Assembly: GCA_948146395.1 (NCBI GenBank)
Contig: OX411560.1
Coordinates: 496,001 to 560,000, forward strand
Length of the DNA stretch: 64,000 bases
Direction: 5' to 3'
Source of the DNA: Fragum whitleyi
Taxonomy: Eukaryota > Mollusca > Bivalvia > Cardiida > Cardiidae
The first letter of the stretch is position 1; every line of letters begins with the position of its first letter. The notes under the pieces were generated by a model. The model did no database searches and was not told the DNA's origin. It worked only from the letters and a program-made list of their open reading frames with translations. Positions 46,638-58,100 of the stretch are shown here, piece by piece. The position numbers were made by a program, and so were the translations under genes.

Positions 46638-46939
46638 CATAACAGTTATTTGTAAAATTGTGAAATTTCAGGTGTAAAATGACATTTCGACTAATTTTTG
46701 GAATTATTTTCACAGCACACCTTTATGAAACGACTTTTAAGACGAATCCCTACACTTGTCTGCACGAAGAATTTGTAAACACTAAATATGTATATCATTT
46801 AAACCTTAAAACGCTCCATAACTTTCGAAATTCAATGTAACGTAATTCACGTAACGTAATTCATCTACCCTTTGTCTGATATCAGAGAACACAATTTTTA
46901 ATTGAACCAATATTTGCTCGTTTCTTATGAATGGACATT

Positions 46940-49555
46940 TTATAAGTCTGGTAAACACTCAATTTTTTCCATGTCTTGTGCTTTTAATTTGTACATATTC
47001 CGGGTTTTGCCAACCTTTACCGGTTCATCAACAGCCATTATGACGTCATCAGTGGAAATCCAAATGGTGTCTGGCTTGTTTGGCCACTTATACGATTTTT
47101 TTGCTTGGACCATGAATGAAATATAATACTCGTTGTCACTTTGGTCAAATTCAAGTACTTTCCCGATGTAACAATTCTTGTCATAGAGTGCAGCGACAAA
47201 TGAATCAACTGCATATATTTGATCTGCTTGATCTGCTTCTTCCTCTGATTCTGCTTCTTCTCTATTTTCATTTTCATCCTGATGTATATCTTGATCTTCT
47301 GGTCTGCTTTCATTTTCTCTATAGATTTCTGCTTCGATGGTATCTTGAACGCGAATAAGTTTAGGTTTACTCCAGCCTGGACATACAGTGTAGAATTTAC
47401 CTTCTTTGAATCAGTTTCTACAGTAGCACGAGGTGTCTTTTACTGCAATTGTTCCGTCGTCCAGAGCTACAACTGCATGAATTCGCATTGTTCCCTTCAA
47501 TGGTTTTATTGTCATATCAGAAAGTTCTTTCGACGCCTCTTCACACTTTGATTTTGGAACAAAGATATACTTGAGCTTGCTGTTCTCTTGACTTCTTCCC
47601 CAGTTGTAAAAATCTTGAGCAGATTGAATCACGAACAAATTTCGTTTGACAGCCATGTCGGCAAGTCGTTTTGCCGTTCCACCGACCCCATCACACGGCC
47701 CTTTCCCGTGACCTGATTCGAAATATAGCCACGATGCCTTGATACCATTGAATATTTTGTCATGGTTTGATATGACTGAAAAGATCTTGCTATTTCTGTA
47801 CTGGGAAGTCGGCGAATCAGTCATATAATGGATCATTTCGCAGTTTGGTAGGATCTCCTGTACTTCACTTACTATTGGCTTCATAATTGCAAACACTGTT
47901 GATGCAGCGTGTGTGGTTTCGTCTGATACTACTACGAAAGATTTATGTTCAATTTCATTTGTTTCATTATTTCTTGTATAAACCACCACTGGATGGAGTG
48001 TGACGGATCCTTTGTCAAAGTATGCCGACTGAATCTCTTCGGCAAACGTGCACAAGTAGTTTTCTGCGAAATCCATGTGGCATATAGCGTGGTTCAACGG
48101 CAATTCCTCTTTCAGCTTTCTTGATTGTTCATATTGTGCCTTAACCCTTTCAATGTGCTCTCTGAATTCCTTTAGTTCTTTCCTGAGCATGCTTTTGAAC
48201 CGCTCTTTACTTTCTACTACTTGCACAATCTGCATGCGCTTGAATGCTCTTCCTTTCTTCTCTACTGTTACCCTTCGCCATTCTGTAAAATTCATTTTCT
48301 CTTCTCTTAGACCATCGATCTGTTCTAAAAGTTCGTTGTCAGTCAGATTCTTGACAAGAGTATCTGGGTTTTCAATTGTTACCACTTTCAGTTCACGTAA
48401 AGCCTTACATTTCAAAACCATATTCTGGTGTTTCTGGCATAAACATGTTTTCCTTCCTTTAAACTGGACAAGTTGGATGTGTTTAGGTCTAAGTCTACTA
48501 AAAACTGATAAGCTGATATCTGTCTGACTGTTTTCAGCTCTAAACTTTAAATGGAGATTATATAAATAGTCATTTAGCACTCGCTTTTGGACCTTTTCAG
48601 TGCCAACTTTACGACAATCTTTTTTCCCAGGTAGGCTTGTACTGTTGTCATCACGCTCCATGAATTCTCTAACTTTTGCATGCATAATCTCTCTTTCCCT
48701 TGTTTGTCTTGTCTTTATAGTATCTATACCTTCTCTTGCTTTTCTTATCTGTGTCCTATTTAATTGGACCTGTTTCCCCAAGTTTCTGCCCATTTTGTAC
48801 TTGTGAAGAATTTTGCCGCATACTATTCTCAAAAGTGGACGTTTCTTTTGAACACCATTCACATTTTTGACTGACTTCCTTACTTGCTCCAACATACAGT
48901 TATGAAAGTGAAGTTGCTTAAACACTTTTTTCTTGGACTTTGGTGTTATATTTAGGCTCTCTACTTGAATTGTTGTCTTACTTTTCGGAGTTGCTTCAGC
49001 TTCAGCACTTGACTCCTTTTCTGCTTCTGTGACAGTTGTCGGATTATACTTTTTACTTGGGGACGATTTACTCTTAATTCTCTGAATTCTTTTTCGTAGA
49101 CAGGAATTTCTTCTATTTACTTCTTCTAACTTCTGGGTCAAAGTCTTTACTTTCTTCTTTTCTATGTTAAGTTGTGTGATTGCCTTCCTTTTCTTACTTT
49201 TAGCTTTGAAACTCATTTTAATCTTTAAGCTTGATGATTCTGCCTTCTCCAGACTTGTATTGCTCACTGTAGAATCACATGGGCCTGGTTCTTTTTCAGA
49301 CTGTTGTTGTAGATTACAATTATCATCTTGATCTGTATCAGGAACAGCATTTACTTCAGACTTTTTGCGGTTTTTACGCATGCACTCGCGGATGATCTCT
49401 CTTCGTTTCTCAAGTTTTCTAGGAGCAAGTTGTGTAGTCGGTACATAGTGCTTCTTCACCCGTGAACATTCTTTTTTTAGGTATGCTTCACCCTCTTGTG
49501 ACTTTTTTCTATCTCTATACTTCTTTTGGCGCTCTGCATTTGTCATTCGCACCAT
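46940..49555 (-). pseudogene. DDE-like transposase, one in-frame TGA
   Basis: From the long-frame Met at 49582 the ORF has 723 codons. The likelier start is the Met at 49555 (VRMTNAERQK follows), because a splice acceptor (TTTCTCTTTGCAG) ends at 49559. Residues (numbered from 49582): basic N-terminus 11-30; coiled coil about 137-170; Cys/His cluster TCLCQKH (C380, C382, H385, C392); RNase-H-like core with CHMDFAENY (D504), YMTDSPTSQY (D589) and YFESGHGKGPCDG (E622, or D631). The TGA at 47411-47413 follows SCYCRN. Beyond it the same frame stays open for 156 codons to TAA at 46940, with FKEGKFYTVCPGW, an acidic stretch and a Tudor/SH3-like fold (FVAALYDKNCYIGKVLEF ... YKWPNKPDTIWI). I infer the TGA replaces a Cys codon. 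The family resembles uncharacterised animal proteins with DFAENY and SHGKG motifs; the catalytic assignment is inference. Confidence 0.75.
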
Positions 49556-49558
49556 TTT

Positions 49559-49777
49559 CTGCAAAGAGAAAGTGTGAAACAAAATAGTGAATTACGTTAC
49601 ACTGTTGGTGAATTACGTTACATGAATTGATGAAAGAATTCTCTGCAAGAGTTCACTCAAACTTTCTAACAAAAACACATTTTCAAATTCAATCACTTCA
49701 ATTTCAACCACAAAATAAGTTCATAGACATATGGACAGCGCTAAAATATATACAGGTTGATAAAATGATATACTCAC
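49559..49777 (-). other. Probable 5' UTR intron of the transposase gene
   Basis: Minus-strand donor CT-GTGAGTAT at 49777 and acceptor TTTCTCTTTGCAG ending at 49559 give a 219-bp intron just before AAAATGG. Two of the GTGAATTACGTTAC words (49587-49600 and 49608-49621) lie inside it. Confidence 0.55.
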
Positions 49778-49833
49778 AGTTAGTGAAGAACTCTGACCAT
49801 CGTGTTCCAGAAAGTTGAAAATAATTCAGATAA

Positions 49834-49853
49834 ATGACGTCATTCGTGACGTA
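49834..49853 (-). promoter_or_regulatory. CRE-like sites near the transposase promoter
   Basis: ATGACGTCATTCGTGACGTA holds a palindromic TGACGTCA and a TGACGTA half site, just upstream of the putative first exon. The same 20 bases occur at 31031-31050. Confidence 0.5.
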
Positions 49854-49937
49854 TAAACCGGAAGTCGCTGATACTGTAAAAACTACTAACTTGTGAGAGT
49901 TACATTTTTCATAGGGGGCGAAAAAGAATCTTGCAGT

Positions 49938-50306
49938 GTAACGTAATTCACTGTAACGTAATTCACTTATAAATGAAAGATCTGTAAATCGAAGCATTGT
50001 TCTTTCATAACAATGTAAAACGAATGTCAATCGTAAGTGGTTTGCTTGGTGAATTTGAAAAAGTAGAAACACATAATGTATGTATATGTTTGCTAGTTTA
50101 GATAACTGTAACGTAATTCACGAAAAAAGGCTAATTTTGAAGAAATGAGATTAGACGAATGACAAAAAATCTAAGTATAGAATATCACAATCTTTTTATT
50201 TCCTGTGACAAATCTAACATATAAAGTGTACAAAAACACATTTTGTATAGTGTACTATCGAATTATGTGTTAGAGATATTGGCTTACTTTTCGTAACGTA
50301 ATTCAC
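49938..50306 (+). repeat. Four GTAACGTAATTCAC words upstream of the transposase
   Basis: Perfect copies at 49938-49951, 49953-49966, 50108-50121 and 50293-50306, all in one orientation. The first two are one base apart. Confidence 0.95.
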
Positions 50307-50662
50307 TTAAACTTTGGGACAGCGCTAAACGCGATATTTTTCAGAAATTGGCGATGGCATGGACCTTTACAATATTTGATATTTTCATAATATTCTTTAT
50401 ACACAATATAAGTGGTTAAATGGCCTTTATAAGACCTTATTTCCGTAAAGTTAGGTGTAATGAATACAGCACCCATGTCTTGTGACACGTCAAATTACGT
50501 CGATATATCACTTATAAGTCATATACATTGTACAAAAATCGTAAGGTATCCTCCCAAAAACTTATGGAAATTCAATATTAATGTTATCTTAGTTAGTAAA
50601 AATAAAATTTGGTTGAAAAACAATCTTAACATATATCTTTACATGCTGTGACGGGAAAAAAC

Positions 50663-50693
50663 GTAACTGGCGCGACTTAACTGATTTTGGATG
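50663..50693 (-). repeat. Right terminal inverted repeat
   Basis: On the minus strand CATCCAAAATCAGTTAAGTC then GCGCCAGTTACG. See 45935. Confidence 0.75.
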
Positions 50694-50745
50694 TTTAATG
50701 TTTAGCCGAGTATTTTAATAGTTTCTTAGACCAAGATGATTGCAA

Positions 50746-50910
50746 TTATAAGGGCCGGGTGTCTTTTTCACAGCGTTTATTGGGGTATAAAGTGCAATTG
50801 CCTTAGCACATGGCTTAAACATAACGCCCTACGGGCGTTATTTGCCATGTGCTAAGGCAATTGCACTTTATACCCCAATAAACGCTGTGAAAAAGACACT
50901 CATCCCTATA
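50746..50910. mobile_element. N9 palindrome
   Basis: GTGTCTTTTTCACAGCGTTT pairs with AAACGCTGTGAAAAAGACAC. The arms continue through AAAGTGCAATTGCCTTAGCA to the centre ATAACGCCCTACGGGCGTTAT. It is almost fully self-complementary. Confidence 0.95.
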
Positions 50911-51115
50911 GTAAAGCGCGTCATTTTGCGCGTGATTGCTACGCAACGTTCGTTGTGACGTCATTAATTTCGCCCCGCATAGATGGCGTCAGATAGGGTG
51001 AAATGCACAAAAGCAGGGTATAAAATTTTGATAATTTCACTGCTTTTGCGGTGAGATTATCAAGTCATAATCTATCGTTATTTCTCGATAAACCACCGAA
51101 AAGCATTAAAGAAAT
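50911..51115. mobile_element. N8 right half
   Basis: AGCGCGTCATTTTGCGCG to ATAAACCACCGAAAAGCATT. TGACGTCA is intact at 50956-50963; the second site has changed to TGGCGTCA. Confidence 0.8.
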
Positions 51116-51541
51116 AGAGGATAATCGTTTGTTTCAGTGTAAGATCGATTTATATTTCATTGCGTGAACAACAAAAGCTATATTTTCACGAGTGGCAGAG
51201 CCACGAGTGAACATATAGTTTTTGTTGATAACGAAATGAAATATTAATCGATCTTACTCGAAAAACAAACGATTATTCTATTTCTTTAATGCAAAAATGA
51301 GACAAAATGTGATATTTCTAGGACATATTTTCGTAAAGCGCGTCATTTTGCACGTGATTGCTATGCAACGTTCATTGTGACGTCACTTATTTCGCCCCGC
51401 ATAGATGACGTCAAATAGGGTGAAATGCACAAAAGCAGGGTATAAAATTTTGATAATTTCACTGCTTTTGCGATGAGATTATCACTGAGGTGATAATCTA
51501 CCGTTATTTCTCGATAAACCACCGAAAAGCATTAAAGAAAT
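51105..51541. mobile_element. N8 MITE, full copy
   Basis: ATTAAAGAAATAGAGGATAA at the left and CACCGAAAAGCATTAAAGAAA at the right. TGACGTCA lies at 51378-51385 and 51406-51413. It follows the preceding half copy without a gap. Confidence 0.85.
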
Positions 51542-52084
51542 CACGGTTTTCACTACCGTTTGACAAACGGCATCCAGTTCACTGAAGTTGGCGGAGGTTA
51601 GGCTATGTCCCGAATGACTTTGTCTTTTTCGGTCAGTGTATCGTACAGCGGACTCTCAATTTAGTCACATGATCACTGTAGGCCTATATTTAGGGTCCGT
51701 GGTCTAGCTTAATGGCAAAAAAGTTAATTTATATGATTCATTACTTGAATCTCTGAATTTACATTTAATCGCATATTGATAGAAGTAAACACCGTGACAA
51801 TCACGAACCAAAAGCGGCTTCGTCTGTGACTGCGGCGAGCAAAATGAACCGCAACTATAGGCCGAATTAACTGTAATTGCGACGTATTACTCGTCCACTG
51901 ACGGAAATTAAGGATTAGTTTAGTGGCGATTGTCCCTTCTTAGAAAAAAATATCTTGACCCAACATGACAAATATTGATCTTTGTGTAAATTTAACAGTT
52001 TTGAATACCGGTTATCTTGTTTGACCTGAAATTAAGACTATCAGTACTTTGATCTTGGCACACGTGACAGCAGCCGAGTTCAAA
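51542..52084 (+). promoter_or_regulatory. Upstream region of the IRP gene
   Basis: Non-repeat DNA ending GACAGCAGCCGAGTTCAAAATGG. It presumably holds the promoter and 5' UTR. I cannot point to a TATA box or a defined start site. Confidence 0.35.
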
Positions 52085-52103
52085 ATGGCGGACCAAGCAG
52101 TAG
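52085..52103 (+). CDS. IREB2-like (ACO1/IREB2): IRP exon 1 (start codon)
   Basis: AAAATGGCGG gives a good start context. MADQAV plus one base, then donor GTACGA at 52104. The competing donor GTAGGT at 52100 would put exon 2 out of frame (GAG TGA), so 52103 is chosen. Confidence 0.65.
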
Positions 52104-55100
52104 GTACGAAATTTTAAGTCATTTAAGTCAGTTTTTTTGAATTTTACTGTTTAGTTTCTATTTTCCTCGTGTATTGATTGTTAAGATATACTCGCTGGCT
52201 GTGTTTTTGTTATATACCGAGACAAACTCGTCTAAACTGGTACATATGCTGTAAAATTTCCTGTTAAAACATTGGGCCTACTTATTTCTCGCCCTATCGT
52301 GGCCCGATTTTCGGCTTGAAACCCGCCCTGCATTCAGACTGAAAAAGGTTGCATACCGTTTTCAAATTATACCCCGCTTTACACGCAAGTATACGGGTAA
52401 AGCGGGACACGACTTGAACCGGTTTGTCATCCAGAACGCAGGGCTGGATTCAAGCTGTAAAACGGGCCCCGCCCGGGTGTGAAATAAGTTGGCCCTATGA
52501 CATAACAGACCAAGCCTTAGGCTCTAGAGCATCCGTTTTGTATAAAATTGAAATTGATGAAGTGTATCTTTGTCCTTGGACAAGTTAATGACTAATAATT
52601 ACATTTCTATGCTCTTATACAGATATTGAATTGTAAATGAAGGGATTTCTAGATGTATTGCACAATGCTAAAGCTGTTCTGATAAATATGTGTGGAATTC
52701 CCATGCCCTACTAGTCCAACACAGGCTTTTCTACCTGTGGACAAGCCCATTTTTCAACTTGTCCATGGACAAGTAAATACCAAAGTCAAATCTTGGAATA
52801 GTATGTAAAAGATTGAAAAGATTAATAAGCTTTACGTAATAATATAATAATAGGTTTAACCTATAGACGGGAAAAGTAATTTGAAGAAAGAACCATTCTT
52901 GATTTAATAATTTACTCAACTTAAGCTACCGAATTTAACAATAAGGCTCCTGCACCCCAAACTTTTTCTGTATCGACATGTGTGAATGATGTATCAAATT
53001 CAATAAAAAAATAAGTACAGTTAAAATGTGAAATAAACTTCCACAGGTGCTGTACAAAACATGCACATGATCACTTATTTTCAAAAAACCAAAATAGGCT
53101 ATTTATCAAATTGATGGCTACTTGATTTTTCTCATTTATTTCTAGATGGATTTCGACAGTCACAGTCATTTAGAATAGATAAGTGCTTACATTGGAAGAA
53201 ATTAATATAATATCAGTGGTGAAAGATACTCAAAGCAATTCTTATTGGGTTCTCTTCGTAAAATATGTAACTTTGAATATGGACGCACGTATTATAGAAA
53301 CTGCGTCAGGTCTAAATCCTAAAGGATGCGATTCCGACAAGGTGTTGGCCGGCATAGCTTTCGCTGTATTTACATTTTTTTTAAAAAATCAAACTGCGAA
53401 TTTTGTTATAGATTTCATCTTTTTCAAGTCTTAACCGGGAATATTGCTATTGATTTAATCTCTTTCAAGTCTTATTTCGCTTTTCAACCCGACGTTAAAG
53501 CGCAACAACAATGACGTTGTTTTAGCGGGAAAAAGTAGCGTCTTTTTTCCCAAGGGGAAGAATGACGTCATTTGTGGAGGGTAAAAAGAAAACGTCATCC
53601 AGACGAGATTCTAAGCAAAAATGTGTAACTTTTTACATGTAATCCTGATTCTTATCCTAATTTTACGACAACAATCTAAATTTTGAAAATGATCGACAGG
53701 AATAAAATAGAAGTAAAAATTGTTGATAAATTAAAATAAATAATAAAACAAAATGGCGAAATCTCGCGAGATCATCATCCTCCATGTAGGCTGCCATTAC
53801 AACACAAAATTAAACTTTGATGGTATATGTATTTAATTTTGATTTTGATTATTTTTATGTTTTACACGCGTTATCTAGAAGCGGGAAAAGCTGCAAAGCG
53901 CCCTTTGCGTTTCTTTTCCCATATAACGGGTAACTAATGTTTGTATATATGGGTAGAAAACATTGTTTTTAATGAAGAAAATGCTGAGTTCAAGAAAACA
54001 TTAGAAAACATTGTTTTTAATGAAGAAAATGCTGAGTTCAAGCAATTTCTTCCTTTAAAAACAATATTTTCTTTACATGTATCTATTCTCTTTTTAAGCG
54101 GACAAGTCCAATTTGATCCTGGACAGGTGGATAGTCACATTTTACTCGTCTAGGGACAAGTGGAGAAAAACTGTATTTCCACAACCCTGTCTAAGTCTTT
54201 GTGACAAGTCATTTGTTGCCAACCAATGGGTGTGTGGTGAGTAGTGTATTGATCAAGAGTGGGAAGACTCACGACCAGGTGCCTGACAAGCTCAGTTGGT
54301 AAAGCGCCATTTTAGTGTTCTGGGGGTCGTGGGTTCGAGTCCCATGTCGATTACAACTTTTCCACCCTGATTAACTTAAGTAGTATGCCAAAGTGGGACG
54401 AGCAACTGGTGAATCAGATGAAATTTTTGGGCTGTACTGGAGTGAGAAACAACAGGTAACCATGGGTAGGTGCGACGGCAGCAGAGATATAACTGCCATA
54501 ATGTTGAAAGTGACGTGTTAAACCCTGTACATAAAAAAACAAAACAAACTTATAAAACAGTATCTATCTCCTCATTATTTCCTTTCAGGAGTGAACCCCT
54601 TCGAGAATCTTAAAAAGTCACTTGTGGTGAACGGACAAGAACATAAGTATTTCAGCCTGCCTAGTCTGGGAGACAAGAGATATGGTAAGTCTTACTGCAC
54701 AGGGTTCGACACTAAGGGGAGTCTCGGAGTCCGAGACTCCTTGTATACCAGTTGGGACTCCTTCCATAGGCAAGTAAGGAGTCTGATGGACTCCAAGAGT
54801 CATATGAAAATATTTTGAAAAGCAAATTCTCAGAGACAGAGCAGTGTCGTTTCTAACAATTACCAAAATCTGTAGATCTTTTCACTACAAAAGTTACTGA
54901 ACAAAATATTCGCTTGCATCCTGTAGTGTTTTGAGAAAACAACTCTTCTTTGGAAGAACATTGTGGAAAAGAAGAAATTGCTTATGACAAGCAATTTCTT
55001 CTTTTCCACAATGTTCTCCAATGATTAAAATTTGGACTCCTTACTTTGAGCTTGGACTCCTTGATTTCATGTGGTAGGAGTCCAATTGACTCCTTAATCT

Positions 55101-58100
55101 CAGGAGTTAGTGTCAACCCCTGCTGCAGCACATTGTCAATTAGCAGTGATTGAAACCACAACCAGTCCGTGGGTCTGAGGCCAGGGAATTTTAGGGAGGA
55201 CTTGGGTAGGGTTAGGCTGCCAATTTTGCCATGTTGCAGGTCCTCTAGGCCTGTAGAATTTGTTGAATTGTGTTCAACTTTATTTCTCAAGATAACAAAT
55301 GTGAATATACCATAAAAATACTAATAGAGCCCCATGCTCTAATAAAGCCCTATCTCCCTTTACAGAGGTTAAAATCAACCATTTTTGATGCGATTTTACA
55401 AACTATTGAAGCCTCTAAAAAGGCCCATTCCCACAAAATCAAAGTCACTAAAAATTCAACAAAGGTTTTATTCCTTTCCCCTAGGAATCAAACATTTATA
55501 TTTTGTGCAGGTTTATGTTTATTTTTGGCCATTCTTCACTGTCCTAACAAATAATGTATCGTAGCCTATAAAAAAGCCCATGCCTTTCTAATGGAAATAT
55601 GATGATTCTCATAGAACCCCGGGGTTCTGTCAGAGCTTTTACAGAATATTATTTGGCTGTTTCGATAAATTCAGATTTTCACTTGTCATAAGCAATTTCT
55701 TTTTTTTGCAAAATAATGATAATAAATTATGATATTGTATAAAGAGAGTATCTTTTTATTCAAAAGGGATACAAAGTAATAAACTAAAGACTTAATCACG
55801 CTTGTGTGAATCTGTTTTGCCTATTCAATCATACAACATGACAAGGTTTTGCGTGTAATACCTCCATGAATCTAAAAAGAAAACTCTTTTTATCTATTAA
55901 ATGTAGATTATTTCTGATGATTAAATAAACATAAAGAAAAATACATCAAAAAGTAAGACCATAGTTGTATCACATTAATTTTGTTTTTATAAAACATCAA
56001 TAAAACTGCATTTTGTATCTGTTTATAAATGGCTTAAATTGTTGAATGAATTGGAAATATTGTGCTAACTCATGCTTGCAACATTCTCTATTTCACAGAC
56101 AGTCTACCGTTTTCTATCCGTGTACTGTTGGAGTCAGCGATCAGAAACTGCGATGAGTTCTATGTTTTTCCTCAAGATGTTGAAAAAATTCTCGATTGGG
56201 AGTTGAATCAATCACAGAGTGTCGAAATTCCCTTCAAACCATCCAGAGTCATACTGCAGGATTTTACGTAAGAAATTTTCCCTTGTCAAAAAGCATCGAA
56301 AATTCTTTATTGTGGGTACCTATTTGAATTGTCTCATCAAGACCATTAAAATGAGTACCCCAGTGATTCATTTTGAAATTTGAAAGAAGGAGTCCCTTGG
56401 ACTCAGATAATTTGAAACAATGAGTCCCAACCTGTTCCTAACTGCACATGGGCATAAAGCCTGTAGGAATATTGCACATTGAGATAATAAAATCAGAGCT
56501 CAATCTAATCTTTGGGTCATTTCATTTTGAATTTTATATCACAGGCACATAGATAACTTATTTGGCTGGTAGAGTAGTTAATAATATGTTGTCCAATTTT
56601 ACTCTTCAATATGAATGATATATCAATGACAAATATAACTAAAGATTTTGCATCCCAGGGGCTGACATGTTTGAAAAATATGAGTCCTTTGTGAAATTTG
56701 TTCATCATTGATGTCTTCCAATCTGGAAGTTGTGGGTTCGATCCCCGATGGCGGCAAATATCCTTTCCCACGTTTGTCTCTCACCAATGGGTTAATGCAA
56801 TAGTAAACCTATGTGAGATAGCAGTCAGAGGCTAGGAAAGGGTGTAAAGGTAGTACAGGTGAAAGAAATACCAGGAATCCATTGTTAGGTGATATAATTG
56901 CGAAATTGTTGAAAGCGGCTTAAACCCATTCAAACAAACAAACAAATCATCACTGATGTGGGATGCGCAGCAAAATGAATCACTGATACCCACAACAAAG
57001 GGTTTAAATGAAAAATAAAGACTACAAACTGTCTTAGCATCTCTTTATTCCGTACCACTGTATATGGTCTCACCCCTGAACCTCAATTTCAATAAAAAAA
57101 AATCAATCCAAAACCATTCAACTTGACGACTTCACAATCTTTCAAACTTGGCATTCATGTTCAGTGATCAAGACTGACTTCTTTGGGTAAGGAGTCTACT
57201 GGAGTCCAAATTTTCATAATGGGTGAGCATTGTGGAAAAGAAGAAATTGCTTATGAAAAGCAATTTCTTCTTTCCCATAATGATTTTCCCATAATAATGG
57301 TTTTTTTTTTGCAAAATACAACTAAATGCAAGATAATGTTATTTTCCAGAAGGTTTGAATTGAAAAGATCTACAGTTTGAAATGGTTGTCCATGAACAGA
57401 AAATGGCTATGTGTATTTTGTTTGTTTAAATATTCTCATTATGATCCTAGGAGTCAACCAGACTCCTCACTTGAGAAATAAAGCCGTTCCAACATGTAAA
57501 CAAGGAATCTTGGACTCCCGAACTCCCCTTCATGCCGAACATTGATGTTTATTGTTACAGAGGGGTTCCTGCTGTCGTAGATTTTGCTGCAATGAGAGAT
57601 GCAGTCCAGAGACTTGGTGGTGATCCTGAGAAAATTAATCCAGTTTGTCCTGCTGATCTTGTTATAGACCATTCTATACAAGTAGATGTCTCTAGAAGGT
57701 ATTATTGTCTGGAATGGCCCTCACATGATCAATATTAACCCTTGTCAAGTTGAACCTGGAATATTCCTACTTTAGCAGGTGCTATAGACAAAGATCAGCC
57801 TGCAAATATGTGCAGTCTGATTTTAGTCTATACCACCTGTTTTCCCGTTTCAAGGCAGCTTTGTTCTTGAAATTGATTTTCAAAATGAAAGAATTCCCTA
57901 CACCCTTGAATTCTAGGGCTTTCAGTTCTTTGATTTGAGTGCAATTCTAAAAGAGGGTTTTAATTCAGCATGACAAGGGTTAATCACAATTTCTTTAATG
58001 CTTTTCGGTGTATTGTCAAGAAATAATGGTTGATTATCGTTTGGTAAACTCACAGCCTAACCAGTGAAAATATCAAAAACTCATACCCATAAATCATATA

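Larger units (their letters stand above)
45935..50693 (-). mobile_element. DNA transposon, 4.76 kb, with DDE-like transposase
   Basis: Terminal inverted repeats: the left end starts CGTCCAAAATCAGTTAAGTT and the right end, read on the minus strand, starts CATCCAAAATCAGTTAAGTC, with 24 of the first 28 bases identical. TTTA lies on both outer sides (45931-45934 and 50694-50697), a candidate 4-bp target duplication. One long gene lies on the minus strand. Ten copies of GTAACGTAATTCAC lie in the non-coding arms: 46135 (minus, one mismatch), 46502, 46837, 46851 (one mismatch), 49587 and 49608 (minus), 49938, 49953, 50108, 50293. I did not see this word elsewhere in the window. The superfamily is not assigned with confidence. 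Confidence 0.75.

Noticed and set aside
47038..47313. Separate 91-codon minus-strand ORF downstream of the transposase
   Set aside because: It lies in another frame over the conserved C-terminal extension of the transposase; the extension frame is the one with domain-like content.
47411..47413. UGA read as selenocysteine in the transposase
   Set aside because: The position looks like a Cys site, but selenoprotein transposases are unknown to me and I could not identify a SECIS element. A Cys-to-stop mutation is simpler.
48075..48527. 150-codon plus-strand ORF
   Set aside because: It is the antisense of the transposase coding sequence and shows no domain of its own.
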